DNA of 64,000 nucleotides from Cordilura impudica (GCA_963682025.1 OY821519.1:108604264-108668263); one strand, 5' to 3'; counted from the first letter of the stretch, positions 47,271 through 58,192 are shown. The notes: generated by a model not told the origin, from the sequence alone. Numbers and translations: made by a program.

Positions 47271-48779
47271 TTTTTACAAACACAAAACATAATATTATAT
47301 ACATATATATGTTTATAAAATCTCTTTTCCGGCTAACGACATAGTCAACGCCGTACATTCTTTTAAGTTTTATAATGTAATTTGAAAAAAAAACATTATT
47401 GAATAAAGAATTCTTACTACTACTACTACTACTTATCCATCATAGATGATGATGAATATACAGATGAAGATTTGGCTCATGAAAATGGTCTAACAATAAT
47501 TAATACTGAATACGAGAATCCAAACGATTATATGATATCGTATGATAAAATATTACAAAAGTATGTAAACAAAGAATTTGGAAAGGACTTAGCCTTTATT
47601 TTGGACTCTAAAACGCGGTGGAATAGCTTGCTTAATATGCTCGAACGTTTCTATAAGATAAAGAGTTGTATCCGGAAGGCTCTTATTGATATGAATTCTG
47701 AATGTTCGTTTTCTGATAATGATTTTTCACTTTTGTCAACAGTTATTTCAGGTCTACTCCCTGTTAAATTAACTTTAGAAGCTTGTTGCCGCCAAGATGC
47801 TACGCTTTTAAGTGCAGATGCTGCTTTTGAATTTATGTTTAAAGAATTAACTAAACAGAACAATCCACTCAGTAATAAATTAAAAGGAGAACTTAAGATT
47901 CGTATACTCGAAACGCAGATTGAATTGACTAGCATTTTACAATACTTGCATAATTGGAATAGCACAGTTTAAGATGGAGAAATTACCGATATCGTGCATA
48001 GTGACATGTCTTAAATTGGACTCATAAAAGTAGTTGTAAACTTATTGGAATGGCTTCATCAAAAAGAAGATGCAGAACCAGCTGCAACTTCAATCAATGA
48101 ACATGATGATAGTGAAATCATATCTTCAGATTCTGAGCAAGATGCAGACCATTTACTTACAATGAAAGAAAAGCTAGAAATGTAAATTTCAAAAGGAATA
48201 AAAATAAATGAAACTGTGACTTTAAAACAAAAAAATACAAAAGATTTAAATAAAGTTATCAGACAGGAGTTTTGCTATTTCGAAGCAGAGAATATCAGGG
48301 GGAAATATTTAAGCTTGGTATACAATAATCTTCTTTCAATTCCCCCACAAGCGTCGAGTCCGAAAGGGCATTTTCTGCTGCTGGTATATTATGCATGAAG
48401 ATAAGATCATCACGATTAGGTGACAAAAGTCTTAATGAACTGACGTTTCTGCGGGTATATTTCAATAACGCCAAAAAATAAAATAATAATTTAAAACTAA
48501 TTATTATGTATGTTTTTTCGACCTTTTTGTTGTAACTTGAATAAGTAAACGAATAATTAAGCTCAAGGCCTTAGTTTGTTTAATAAATTTTATTTATTTT
48601 TATGCTCAATATTTCTTAAATAAATATAAAGAAAATAAAAAAATATAATTAACACAAAACTTTCACTACATAAAACACTGTAATAAAACAAAATTGCAAA
48701 CATAAAAAGAATATAGCAACAACATAAACTCACAAAAATATAGAAATTTTTATTAAAACGAGTAACAATAGACGCATAC

Positions 48780-50098
48780 AGAAAACTCGGAGTTTAATGT
48801 AAAAGACGCGGTGCAATTTAGAAATAAGATCAACAACAATATGTGACGACGAGAGGATGGTATCATTTAACGTAATATCTTTATTCTCTAGTATTCCAGT
48901 GGAATATGCAATCGATTTGATCACAGGTAAATGGGACGAGATTCAACAACACACAACAATGTCGAAACAATTATTCGTAAAGATATTAAAATTTTGTATA
49001 CAGGATAACAGATACTTTAAGTATGGCGATAAAGTATACGCGCAATGCAGAGGTTTGCCAATGGGATCACCAGCATCTCCCATAATAGCGGATATAGTTA
49101 TGGAGGAACTATTACAGAAAAGTATTGGGACTATGGAGAAAAAACCAAGGCTATTAACGAAATATGTTGATGACCTTTTTGGGATTGTAAACGAATGTGC
49201 AATAGAGGAAACACTCAATAAGTTAAACAGTTTTCATAATAGAATAAAATTCACAATAGAGGAGGAGAAGAACGAACGATTGCCATATCTTGACACCCTA
49301 GTTGTAAGAAGAGGGAACACGATTAAAACGGATTGGTACCAAAAACCAACATCTTCGGGAAGGATAATAAACTTTTACTCATGTCAGCCTAAAAATATTA
49401 TAATAAATACTGCGAGAAACTTCATAAAAAGAGTACTGACCATAAGCGATAAACAGTTTCATAAAGAAAATTTGATAAAAATAAGGGAGTTAGTACGGAA
49501 AAACGCTTTTCCAAATAAAATTATAGAAAAACTGATTAAAGATAATAAAAATCAAAGAAGGGAAGAGACACCTAAGATTTACAAGTCATTAACTTATGTT
49601 CCCAAAATATCAGAGAGAATTCAGAAATCAGGAATATTTAATAAAGAAAGGTATAAAATAGCATCAACGACCAGGAATGCACTTAAACAACTGTACTCTA
49701 ACACAAAAACAAAAATTGACAAAATGGAAAAATCCAATGTAATATATAAAATAAAATGCAACGGCAACGAAAATGAAAAATGCGAAAAAGTATACGTCGG
49801 AACAACCAACAACAAATTAAAAACCCGAATATCTGGACACAAATCAGATTTAAAATGTAAAAATAATTTGTCTATACAAAAAACTGCACTGCTGGCCCAT
49901 TGTGTGGAGAGAGAACACTTGCCAAATTTAACTGATATTGATATCCTACACACAGAAGACAAATATAAGAGAAGACTTACATTAGAAATGCTATACATTA
50001 TAAAAACAAAAAAAGAGCATAGGATGAATTTTAAAAAAGATGTGGAATACAATTGTGCAAGCAGCTTTCAACACATCATAAGCAAAACGACTAATTAG
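48780..50098 (+). pseudogene. Penelope-type RT with GIY-YIG endonuclease
   Basis: The main frame (48857-50098, 413 codons) is open. It begins at V-S-F-N-V-I-S-L-F-S-S-I-P (RT block 2) and has G-L-P-M-G-S-P-A-S-P, K-Y-V-D-D-L-F-G (catalytic), L-P-Y-L-D-T-L and F-Y-S-C-Q-P-K-N. The C-terminal third is a GIY-YIG fold (N-V-I-Y-K-I-K-C-N, K-V-Y-V-G-T-T, then R-I-S-G-H). Upstream, 48780-48845 continues the homology in a shifted frame (V-K-D-A-V-Q-F-R-N-K-I-N-N), so one frameshift separates it. The N-terminal ~half of the usual protein is missing: 5' truncated. Confidence 0.85.
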
Positions 50099-50298
50099 TA
50101 CAATAAAGATCGGATTAGCGGGCAGTCGTTTAATATGCGTCTATTGTTACTCGTTTTAATAAAAATTTCTATATTTTTGTGAGTTTATGTTGTTGCTATA
50201 TTCTTTTTATGTTTGCAGTTTTGTTTTGTTACAGTGTTTTATGTAGTGAAAGTTTTGTGTTAATTATATTTTTTGTATTTTCTTTATATTTATTTAAG

Positions 50299-50332
50299 AT
50301 CCTGAAGATGTTTCCCGTCGGGTTACGAAATA
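50299..50332 (+). ncRNA. Hammerhead-ribozyme-like motif in the Penelope terminal repeat
   Basis: CTGAAGA at 50302-50308 fits the hammerhead core CUGANGA. A stem-loop (GTTTCCC, loop GTC, GGGTTAC) and GAAA at 50327-50330 follow in the right order and spacing. Penelope-like elements are known to carry hammerhead motifs in their terminal repeats. Stems I and III were not verified, and stem II has a UU/UU internal loop. Confidence 0.35.
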
Positions 50333-50690
50333 TTGAGCATAAAAATAAATAACATTTATTAAACAAACTAAGGCCTTGAGCTTAATTATTCGTGTACTTA
50401 TTGAATAATTTAAAACTTTTCTTTCATTGTTTATTTTTTCTCTTATAATGTAAATGAATTATAATGTAAATGAATTACTGTTTTTAATTAAATAATATTT
50501 GTTTCGTTTTTCTTAATAGTTGTTATGTTTTTTATTTTGAAAATTATTATTTTTTGGAATACCGGTATTGATACCGGAATCCCGGTGTCCCGGAATCCCG
50601 GTATCAATAAATTTCAATACCGAATTACCGGTATTAGATTTTTTGCCTTTTTTTGCAATCCCTAATTTCATACTGGAGCTTTATAAAACA

Positions 50691-51486
50691 CTAGATGTAA
50701 CCCGGTGTACAGTTCTCCAGATATATGACATTAAATAGTTACTTTGCATGGGGAGTACCACGCCCGTTGATATGAACCCCTCCAATTTTTTGTCCGACCA
50801 CTCTTACTAAGATCTGATGGTGTCGTGCAAAGTGTGAAAGCTTCCCTTTTTTAGTGCGGGCGGTGCCACGCCCACTACTCAGATCACGCCCATTTTTTGT
50901 ATAACTAATCACATAAATAACTTATGGGCTCACACAAAGTGCCAAGACTCTCACTATAACAGTACTCCAGATATATGGCATTTTATATTTAATTTGTATG
51001 GCAGGTGCCACGCCTATTGGTCCGATACTGCCCATTTTTTGTCCGACTACTCACATTAATAATAGGTGACATCAGACAAACTTGAAAAGCTCTCTCTATC
51101 ACAGAACTCGATATATATAATATTGAATTATTACTTGTATGGGAGGTACCACGCCCACTTGTCCGCTCCCGCCCATTTCCGGCGTAGCTACTAATATTAA
51201 CAATAGGTGACCTCACACAAATTTGCAAAGCTCTCCCTATCATAGTACTCAATATATGTATATGATATTAAAAATTTACTTTGTGTGGGAGGTGCCACGC
51301 CCACCAAAAATATTTAAAAAATTATAGCCTATAGCACTTCCCATATCCGCAGTAAGACTCTGTGAAAATTTCAGGAAGATCAGATGGGTTGTTACGGAGA
51401 TTACCTCCTACAAACAAACAAACAAACAAACAAACAAACAAACAAACAAACAAACACACATTACCTCTTTATAATATTAGTATAGA
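50691..51486 (-). mobile_element. Helitron-4: short non-autonomous, intact ends
   Basis: On the minus strand it starts TCTATACTAATATTATAAAG at 51486 after A, and ends GGGTTACATCTAG at 50691 before T. A (GTTT)n stretch follows the 5' end, and GGGCGTGGCACC-type words recur internally. It is 796 bp with no coding capacity. The ORF at 50989-51252 reads the noncoding body and reappears in Helitron-5. It is inserted in LINE-4. Confidence 0.85.
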
Positions 51487-51790
51487 TTATAGACATAAAA
51501 GTTGTTTTTAAAATTAAAATTTTTTTTGTCTCGACTTAAGGTGGACTTTCTATTAAAAAACGAATACATAAGTTTCGCGACATTATTTAAATTGTTTATT
51601 AAGTCGAAAACATGTTAACTGAAATTAGCTTTTGAATCCAGGATGACTCCAAGATATTTGACTTAAGATTCCCATTTAATACCCGTGTTATTGAAGCGAG
51701 ATCCCTTTGCTTGCGCCTTCAAGTAAAATATATTTTTTGTGTTTTTCTGTGTTAATAAGGATTTTCCATTTTTTTGGAATATATCTCTTT
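51487..51790 (-). pseudogene. LINE-4, upstream piece (RT thumb region)
   Basis: The minus strand reads V-K-Y-L-G-V-I-L-D-S-K-A-N-F-S, then N-N-V-A-K-L-M-Y-S-F-F-N-R-K-S-T-L-S. This is the jockey-type region after the RT palm. Removing Helitron-4 and the hAT joins it to A-P-V-W-N-N-V-A-N at the hAT site and Q-I-G-Q-N-K-L-L in 41710-42150. Beyond 51790 the LINE is not followed. Confidence 0.65.
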
Positions 51791-52771
51791 GCTTGAAGAG
51801 AAGCATAGTGTCATCTCATAATATAGATAAAGATTTAGTTCGTTATATTTAATGCAAATATATGCCAATTCACAAATCCATATTTCGCTTTCGAAATATT
51901 CTTTTCCACGTGAAAGCCAATGAATATTAGTAGAAGCAATTATGTTGTAAATTCGGATCCCGTATAAAGGCTCGAATTCAGTGATCTTGTTTTTATTAAG
52001 TTTAATATTTTAACACCAATTTGTAAGACAGAGTTAAAATCTCAATCTAATTGCTTTGCCGCTAATTATTTTCTAAATATAATACAGGATTCTTTCATTT
52101 TATTCGCAACCTAACATAGATGCTAATCCACCTGTGCAGACCGACACACTACATTTCCATGATAAACTACTTTTTTTAAATTTTCTTATTTAATAAACTT
52201 AAGATTTCTTCTGTTGTCGTTCTCGTCTTTAGTTCTTTACAACATTATATTTATTCTTTTGTTCCTTATACATCATTATCATCAATATACTTAATAAAAT
52301 CCATAAGTTTTTTATTATTTTTTTTATTTTCCTTTATGATAGCTTCTGCCATATTAATAATTCTTCGTTTGATAATATCATTCGAACATGGTATTGGTTT
52401 TATTATATCAACTTCCTTTTCCATCGAACATAATTACTGCAATTTTTACAGCAGCAGGAATAATTAGATTTTCAGAATTTGTAAGTGGTTTCCTTGAATT
52501 TGCCACCAAGTGTGCAATTTCAAATGCTGTTTGTAAACCTTTACATGATATATGGGCAAACATTTGCATTGAAAGGCTGGTTTTATTGAAAATCTAGAAT
52601 GTTGTCTGAAAAAATAAGCATTTGATTTTTTAATTCAGAATGTTTCTATGCCAATGTTATACAGTGCTTTGAGAGTTTTTCATAATAAATCATACAAAAT
52701 GGAAATGGTGATACTTTTCCGCTTGCAGTAATTCTGAAATTTAGAAAATTTGTATTATATACACGAATTTG
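51791..52771 (-). pseudogene. Gap with a ZBED/hAT-like fragment at about 52390-52620
   Basis: On the minus strand, 52620-52390 reads S-L-S-M-Q-M-F-A-H-I-S-C-K-G-L-Q-T-A, then I-A-H-L-V-A-N-S-R-K-P and N-L-I-I-P-A-A. This is like the region after the BED finger in ZBED5/GTF2IRD2-type hAT proteins (S-Y-x-I-A, then G-E-x-L-I-x-P-A). It is short and ends in stops. The rest of the interval holds nothing I recognise. Confidence 0.35.
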
Positions 52772-53044
52772 TATAACCTATACTACGATGTATTCTGGGT
52801 ATAATGATTTTGTGCTGATGTTTGTAACTACCAAAAATATTTAACATAGACTCATCTTTTAATATACCAATGTCATTTAAACTTTGTAATAAAAGAACAG
52901 GTCGCAAATATGATGAAATTTCTGAAATTTAATACACAAGCTTTTACCAGCCAGAGGCCGACAACTATTGAAATTGGTACACGTTCAGACCTAGTCCCCA
53001 TACAAATGACCCCTATGATATCGGCTTAAGTTGCCATAATATCC
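52772..53044 (-). repeat. Dispersed fly repeat, family 1, partial copy j
   Basis: It opens TATAACCTATACTACGATGT and continues to TTGCCATAATATCCATA. The GTCC tract and part of the hairpin are deleted. LINE-3 starts directly after it, so LINE-3 inserted here. The remaining part of the repeat may be copy k at 59533. Confidence 0.75.
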
Positions 53045-53303
53045 ATATTTGAATTTGAATTTGAATTTGATTTTTATTTGACAACCCCATACAAGTATGG
53101 GATGTGAAAAGTTGTAATTACATAATTGGTTTACATTGAAGATATTTAAAAATGAAATTAATTTCATAGTAAATATAAAACATAAATATAAAATATATAA
53201 CACATAAGTGGAATAACAATAAAGAGAGAGAAAAAAAGAAGAAAGTAAAAAAAATATAAATAAAATGAGATATAAAATGGGTATTAACTGACAGGTTGAT
53301 ATT

Positions 53304-54561
53304 TCACGTTGAGAAATGTTTTCTAATCTCGTTACTAAAACTTTTTGCGTTGTTGTTGGTTTGTATTTTGTGGGGAAGAAGGTTCCAAAGATGGATGGCG
53401 TTAAAAAAAAATTGCCATTCGATTATTAGACTTCTGTAGCAGAGAGAGACTATTTGTTTACCCCTCACAGATTGAAAGAAAGTGTGGCGACCAAACCAGA
53501 TACGCGGCTCCTTAATATATATTATTTTATGAAGCTGTATGAGTATTCCTAAGTTCATTAGATTCTCAAAGGACAAGCCATACAACTGTTTCGTGTAGAA
53601 AGATATTCTATTATGTTCACGCTTTGAAATTCGATAAACATATCTAATTATTTTATTGTAGACAACATTTAATTTACATTTACTCGTGGAATCACAATGT
53701 GCAAAAAGCTCACAGCCATATAGCAAACAGGGCATTAAATAGACCTTAGCAATAAGCTTTCTGATTTTCAATTGTGTACAGAACTGTATTGGCCATAACG
53801 TTCGAAGCATATAGCTCATCTTACCAACTACAGAGTTGACGTGATTCGACCAACTAAGCGTGCTATTAAAAATAATACCAAGGTTTGTTAATGATGAAAC
53901 AATTTCAATTTTCCTGTTGTTAAGAATGATGTCAAAATCAATATTTAAGTGTGCCGATCTTTTGTGTATTATAAGGCATTTCGACTTTTGCGGGTTTAAA
54001 CAAAGCCTATTTTTCGAAGCCCATAGATAAATTTGGTTAAGATCATAGTTAAGTTTGCCCACATTTTCATGAATACATTTTACCGAACTGCCTAAATAAA
54101 GCTGCACATCGTCAGCATACATTTGCAGTTTAGAGTGAACTACATGCTTAGGTAAGTCATTTACATAGATTGAAAAAAGAAGAGGTCCCAAAATCGAACC
54201 CTGCGGTACTCCTCTCCCAACAGGCAAAGCCCTTGAGTAATAATTGTTTAAAAAAACTGATTGAAAACGATCAGACAGGTACGATTTAAGTAGTAAATTT
54301 GACGTGCATGAAAAATTTAATAGTTGTCTAAGTTTAATGCCGAGTATAGAGTGTTCAACGGTGTCAAAAGCCTTCGAATGGTCAAGCAGGACTAAAATAT
54401 TAATTTTGCCAATGTCAATGTCTCTCCGAATATCCTCACTAACATTGATAATAGCAGTAATACAGCAATTTTTGGGCCGAAAACCTGATTGTAAATCAGT
54501 CAATAATTTAAAATGATACAGGTGTTCACTAATTTGAATGTGCATCAGTTTTTCAAAGACT
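53304..54561 (-). pseudogene. LINE-3 reverse transcriptase, palm to C-terminus
   Basis: A 413-codon frame without a stop. It has L-Q-S-G-F-R-P-K, V-L-L-D-H-S-K-A-F-D-T-V (first catalytic D), G-V-P-Q-G-S-I-L-G-P-L-L-F, Q-M-Y-A-D-D-V-Q-L-Y (catalytic pair) and N-P-Q-K-S-K-C-L-I. A thumb with L-T-N-L-G-I-I-F-N-S and a C-terminal domain with L-L-Y-G-C-E-L-F follow. All three RT aspartates are kept, so this half was functional until recently. The frame continues to 54561 (V-F-E-K-L-M-H) and is cut by the insertion. Confidence 0.9.
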
Positions 54562-55489
54562 TGTCATGATTCAATAACTCTTGGTGACAATGACAAAGCT
54601 GGCAGCGTTACCAATTCCGAGTTATCGTTCCATTCCGTCCTCTACTACACTGGTATCTAACGATTTCTCAGCACGGCTATGGCCCGTCGGGCTTGGGCGG
54701 GTGTTCGTTTGTAGATGAGGAATGGGGTTGCAGTCATGCTGTATCAGTGCTTAATATAAACCAAACCAAAAATAAAAATATAAGTGTGGGGCTTTAAAAG
54801 TACAAGTCAAAACTTAAAGGGTCGGATTTAGGTGTTAAAAATCCAGTGGCGGCCCTCCCTCAGCATCAACGAATGCCTTACCGTGGTAATTCGCCAAAAG
54901 AAACTGTTTAATTACCCCTAATCGCACATACTTCACTTCCAAATACCAACCTGCAGTCCCTTACTTCTTCACTCGGCCATCCTGTCAAATAAATGTACCA
55001 GAATACTCTTGGATTCATTCCTCATGAATGTGTGTTTGTTTTTATTCTAATCCAGTTTCTTGATAATATGACAATTTAACTTAAGGCTATCTTCCAGACT
55101 TATTATTAATTATAATATCTTGGAGTTACCTAGTCATCGGTGAAGATATATCGAGATCTTATTTATGGGTGCGTGCATTAGAAATTCTCTCCCTATCGTC
55201 AAACACTAATAGCGCTATTCGTGGGCTTTCGGAGCTAATTCGGACGCCGTTATCTAAGATGCCGACTTACATAGTCTCTAATTACAACTTTAGTATCCTA
55301 AGCCAATTCTATCAAACACATATCTAGAATATTTTACAGACTTTACACAAATCGTAGGACATGCCTCAATACCATCTAAATTTAAGTTACGTAAATTGAC
55401 ATAGACAGGGCTATTAATAATATATAAGGTAGGTAAAGGTCAGCTATAATGATGATATACTAAGTAAATGTAAGCTATAGGATAATATT

Positions 55490-55810
55490 TTTGCCCATTT
55501 TTATATTTCAAGCCAATTAAGTTTGCATTAAACAGTAGTGATTTTGAATATTATAATATCTTTAGGTGCGTAAATTTAAATTATATTATTATATTATTAT
55601 AGTTTAAGTACTATTTTATATTTCAGGGTATTTCGATTTAAGCTTAAGAGTTATATTTTTTTTTTTTTTTACATTTTATATTTCACGATAATTAAATTTC
55701 CGTTAAATAGTAGTGATTTCGAGTCTTATAATATTTTGAGGTGAGTAAATTTAAATTATATACTAGTTTAAGTACTATTTTATATTTTAGGGCATTACGC
55801 TTTCAGCTTT
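55490..55810 (+). repeat. Tandem pair of ~180-bp units in X
   Basis: Two units share ACAGTAGTGATTTTGAAT or AATAGTAGTGATTTCGAG, then GTAAATTTAAATTATAT and GTTTAAGTACTATTTTATAT. They are diverged copies in direct order. Confidence 0.7.
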
Positions 55811-56429
55811 AGGGTAATATTTAGTATATTTTCTATTTCAGGGTATTAAATTTAAATCTTCAAAGTTTTATTCATAAAGGGAAGTTGTTCAGAAACTTAT
55901 TCCAAAAGTATTACTTTAAAATTTTATCCGAAGGGTGAGTGATTCGGAAACTTATTCCCAAAAGTACGTTATTCAAAATCTTGTTACAAAGGTGTGTTAC
56001 TCAGAAAGGTATTCCATGTACATTGGACTGTTTCCTGAATAAACACCTCGACTCCATTTAAATTAGTGTCATTTCAAAAAGTGGGTATGAGGAAATAAAC
56101 CTCGCTACAAATTTAGGAAACTCGGATAACGAATCACTACACCTCCTTTAAAATGAATAATTCAAAAAAAAATCCGGTCTTAACATTTTAATGTCAATTT
56201 GAAAATTTTACGACTAAACAAAAACGACCTCACTTAAATATATACTCGTATTGTTTCCAAAAAAGTTATTTATATCCAAACAAAATTTTTGTGTAAGTTT
56301 TGAAGACTTTCAGATTCATCGAAAGCGGAATTTGTTTCAAAAAGTAAACTTAAGTTTAACTTTCTGTGCCACAATTTGAAATACTCCCGGAATAAATTTC
56401 GAAACTTCACTTAATGATGAGTTATAAAA

Positions 56430-56645
56430 AAAATTAAGCTAATCGAACAATTTTTAATGCAGATTTGTAAATATAAGGGATAAATATCTGAATCAGTTAT
56501 TCACAACAAGATTTTAACGTCACTCGGTGAATTCGATGCTGGAAATATCTGAACAAATTATTCAGCATGTATTTTAAGGCAAATCTGTAAATTCTATGGA
56601 TCCAAATCTGAATCAATTATTCAACAAAAGAAAATTTTGTACTGT
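56430..56645 (+). repeat. Tandem units in X with the GCAGATTTGTAAAT motif
   Basis: Units of roughly 60-90 bp repeat the words AATGCAGATTTGTAAAT or AGGCAAATCTGTAAATTC, then ATCTGAATCAGTTATTCA and variants. Three to four degenerate copies are seen. Confidence 0.55.
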
Positions 56646-56860
56646 GTCGTATTTGGATTTATATATTAATTGATATGATATTTAAAATTATCATTGACTT
56701 TTTTTTTTTTTTTGTAATCAAGGACAAATGTTTAAAAAAAAGGTAATTATTTACGAGAAATTTTACTTATCTTGATTGTTGTTCTGTGTGCCCGTCAAGA
56801 TTTGCTGGATATTGGTGTCTCAGCTCGATGGAGTTAGCTGGATGTTGTTGCTTATTTTTT

Positions 56861-57400
56861 ATTTACTGGTTGCTGCTACTCACGCTGTAGAATGTTGGTA
56901 TATATGCGGATGATTTGTTGGTAAGTATTTTCACTTATTTTTTATTTACAGGTTACTGCTGCCCATGCTGTAGAATGTTGGTACATATGCGGATGATTTG
57001 TTGGTAAGTTTTTCCACTTACTTTTTATTTACAGGTTGCTGAGGTTGCAGTAGCCCACAAGGTTGATTTTTACTTACAGTTTGCTGAGATTTACGTTTTT
57101 ATTTACAGGTTGCTGCTGCCCACGTTTTATTTACCGGTTGCTCAGGTTGCATTAGCCCACGAGGTTGGTAAGTATTTTCACTAATTTCTTATTTGCAGGT
57201 TGCTGAAGTTGCAGTTTTTGATTTACAGGTTGCTGCTGCCCACGCTGGAGAAAGTTGGTATACATGCCGATGATTTGTTGGTAAGTTTTTCCACTTACTT
57301 TTTATTTACATGTTGCTGAGGTTGCAGTAGCCCACAAGGTAGCTGGTGTATGTGCGACTGGTTTATTGGTACTGCTTATTCGGTGAAGGTGAGGCAGCTC
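56861..57400 (+). repeat. Minisatellite in X carrying splice-like cassettes
   Basis: Units of ~83 bp and shorter derivatives alternate a GTTGCTG-led segment with a segment GTAAGT...TTTATTTACAG. Four such GT-segments (56921-56951, 57004-57034, 57168-57198, 57281-57311) are exactly 31 nt. Three end in AG and the fourth in AT. Additional TTTACAG|GTTGCTG junctions occur without the GTAAGT part. The ORF at 57350-57763 runs into the array edge and is not supported as a gene. Confidence 0.85.
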
Positions 57401-57772
57401 GCGCTGGAATATGTTGGTAATCAGGATGCTGGATTCCGCTGGACAATGTTGATGAATGTGCTGGATGTAAATGCTGCGGGTTCAATGAGGATGATAGAAT
57501 TATTATTTTCAATTGCGGCTGTTTTATTTTCAGCTGCGTCACGACAACCTTCCTCTTTTACGTCAGAATCCAAAAAAGAACGACGCTTCTCAAAGCCTAA
57601 CGCGTTTTCGCCATTTTCCATTTTTTTTTTTTTTGTTTGCAGCTGTCAGATATTTCTTGAAGGTTCTAACGAAAGTAGAGTTGTAGCTTGCAAGTCTTGT
57701 GATGATTCTACAACCTTGCCAGACCGACTGTTTTTTTTTTCTAATAATTTTAACAAAAACTGACACAGTACA

Positions 57773-58138
57773 GACTTTGGATAAGAAAGGTAAGATTGGG
57801 ATTGGTCGAAACTCCGAGTTCGATTTCGGTACTGGCATGACCTTTGCATGTTTCCACTTGGTTGGAAAAGCACTCGTAGTGAGAATTGTGTTGAAGAAAT
57901 AGGTGATAAACGGCAATAGTTGTGGTAATATTAATCTAATAAATCTTGGGTCCATATTGTCGTAACAAATAGCATTTGATTTTACCTTCAAAAAACAAGT
58001 TAACACGTCGATGTTGTTGACACAGTGAAATTCAAATTGGTCACAAAGTACTGGACTATTGACGTTTAGGTTGGTAAAATTGCCGCTATCAATAGAGGGT
58101 GATTTTACGAATATATCGTTAATTTCATCAGCAGTCAA
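57773..58138 (-). pseudogene. LINE-3 RT fingers
   Basis: The frame reads M-T-A-D-E-I-N-D-I-F, then C-Y-D-N-M-D-P-R-F, P-T-K-W-K-H-A-K-V and P-I-P-I-L-P-F-L-S-K-V before the insertion X. It continues directly into 54561. The last ~60 codons of the longer ORF (to 57590) are read from X and do not belong. Confidence 0.85.
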
Positions 58139-58192
58139 ATTACTACTTGTATTTTTCCTACTCTTACCGATTCCAATATCACGTATCGTTTG

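Larger units (their letters stand above)
43735..47435 (+). mobile_element. LINE-2: non-LTR retrotransposon inside hAT
   Basis: It carries ORF1 (43741-44388), then decayed endonuclease and RT frames, a C-terminal zinc motif and a (TAC)n tail at 47416-47433. The tail and the ORF2 C-terminus place it near the I/R1 group. The 5' UTR is absent and no target duplication is obvious. hAT coding lies on both sides. Confidence 0.82.
42797..48480 (+). pseudogene. hAT transposase, interrupted
   Basis: The ATG at 42797 opens 313 codons with a BED zinc finger (C-K-Q-C near residue 34, then H-L-K-T-I-H), a DDE core with T-F-D-E-W-T-S and I-T-T-D-G-A-S, and C-F-A-H-G-I-Q-L-A-V. The reading then breaks at the LINE (about 43735) and resumes at about 47440 with D-S-K-T-R-W-N-S and L-E-A-C-C-R. 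It ends near 48480 with the dimerisation tail S-S-E-S-E-R-A-F-S-A-A-G, then L-G-D-K-S-L-N. The tail contains frameshifts and stops. The N-terminal half itself is undamaged, so decay followed the LINE insertion or was mild. Confidence 0.88.
48537..50405 (+). mobile_element. Penelope-like element with inverted terminal repeats
   Basis: Inverted repeats flank the ORF: 48537-48778 and 50134-50405 (outer parts ACGAATAATTAAGCTCAAGG and its inverse). The left one lacks about 29-30 bp present in the right (50299-50327). The gene between them encodes RT and a GIY-YIG endonuclease, the hallmark of Penelope-like elements. These often have LTR-like or inverted terminal copies. It lies within the 3' part of the hAT, downstream of its stop. 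Confidence 0.85.
42151..50664 (+). mobile_element. hAT transposon, 8.5 kb with nested insertions
   Basis: The tips are TAGTGATCGCAA at 42151 and, reversed from 50664, TAGGGATTGCAA. The flanks are ATTCCATA (42143-42150) and ATTTCATA (50665-50672), an 8-bp duplication with one change, as hAT elements make. Subterminal CCGGTATACCGG and CCCGGTATT words are repeated at both ends. The transposase gene is on the plus strand and interrupted at 43735 by a LINE. A Penelope-like element lies at 48537-50405. The whole is inserted in LINE-4. Confidence 0.88.
54562..57772. mobile_element. 3211-bp noncoding insertion X with TG...CA ends
   Basis: LINE-3 is cut precisely: GACT precedes X (54558-54561) and follows it (57773-57776), and removing X with one GACT restores the RT reading L-S-K-V-F-E-K-L. 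X starts TGTCATGATTC and ends CAGTACA, as LTR retrotransposons do, and a 4-bp duplication fits gypsy-type integrases. I find no gag, pol or second LTR. It contains an AATAAA at 56038, local tandem repeats at 55490-55810, 55880-56020 and 56430-56640, and the splice-like array at 56861-57400. A giant solo LTR or an LTR-derived noncoding element are the main options. Confidence 0.75.

Noticed and set aside
50989..51252. ORF starting M-S-T-M-I-G-R-A, repeated at 62038-62289
   Set aside because: Both copies are the body of Helitron-4/5 and open only by chance. There is no domain or start context.
51415..51455. (CAAA)n tract as a regulatory array
   Set aside because: It is the reverse of the (GTTT)n run that follows the 5' end of these Helitrons and recurs in all of them.
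57350..57763. 137-codon ORF as a gene of insertion X
   Set aside because: It starts in the minisatellite and runs through LINE-like and T-rich sequence without any motif. Codon use is not protein-like.
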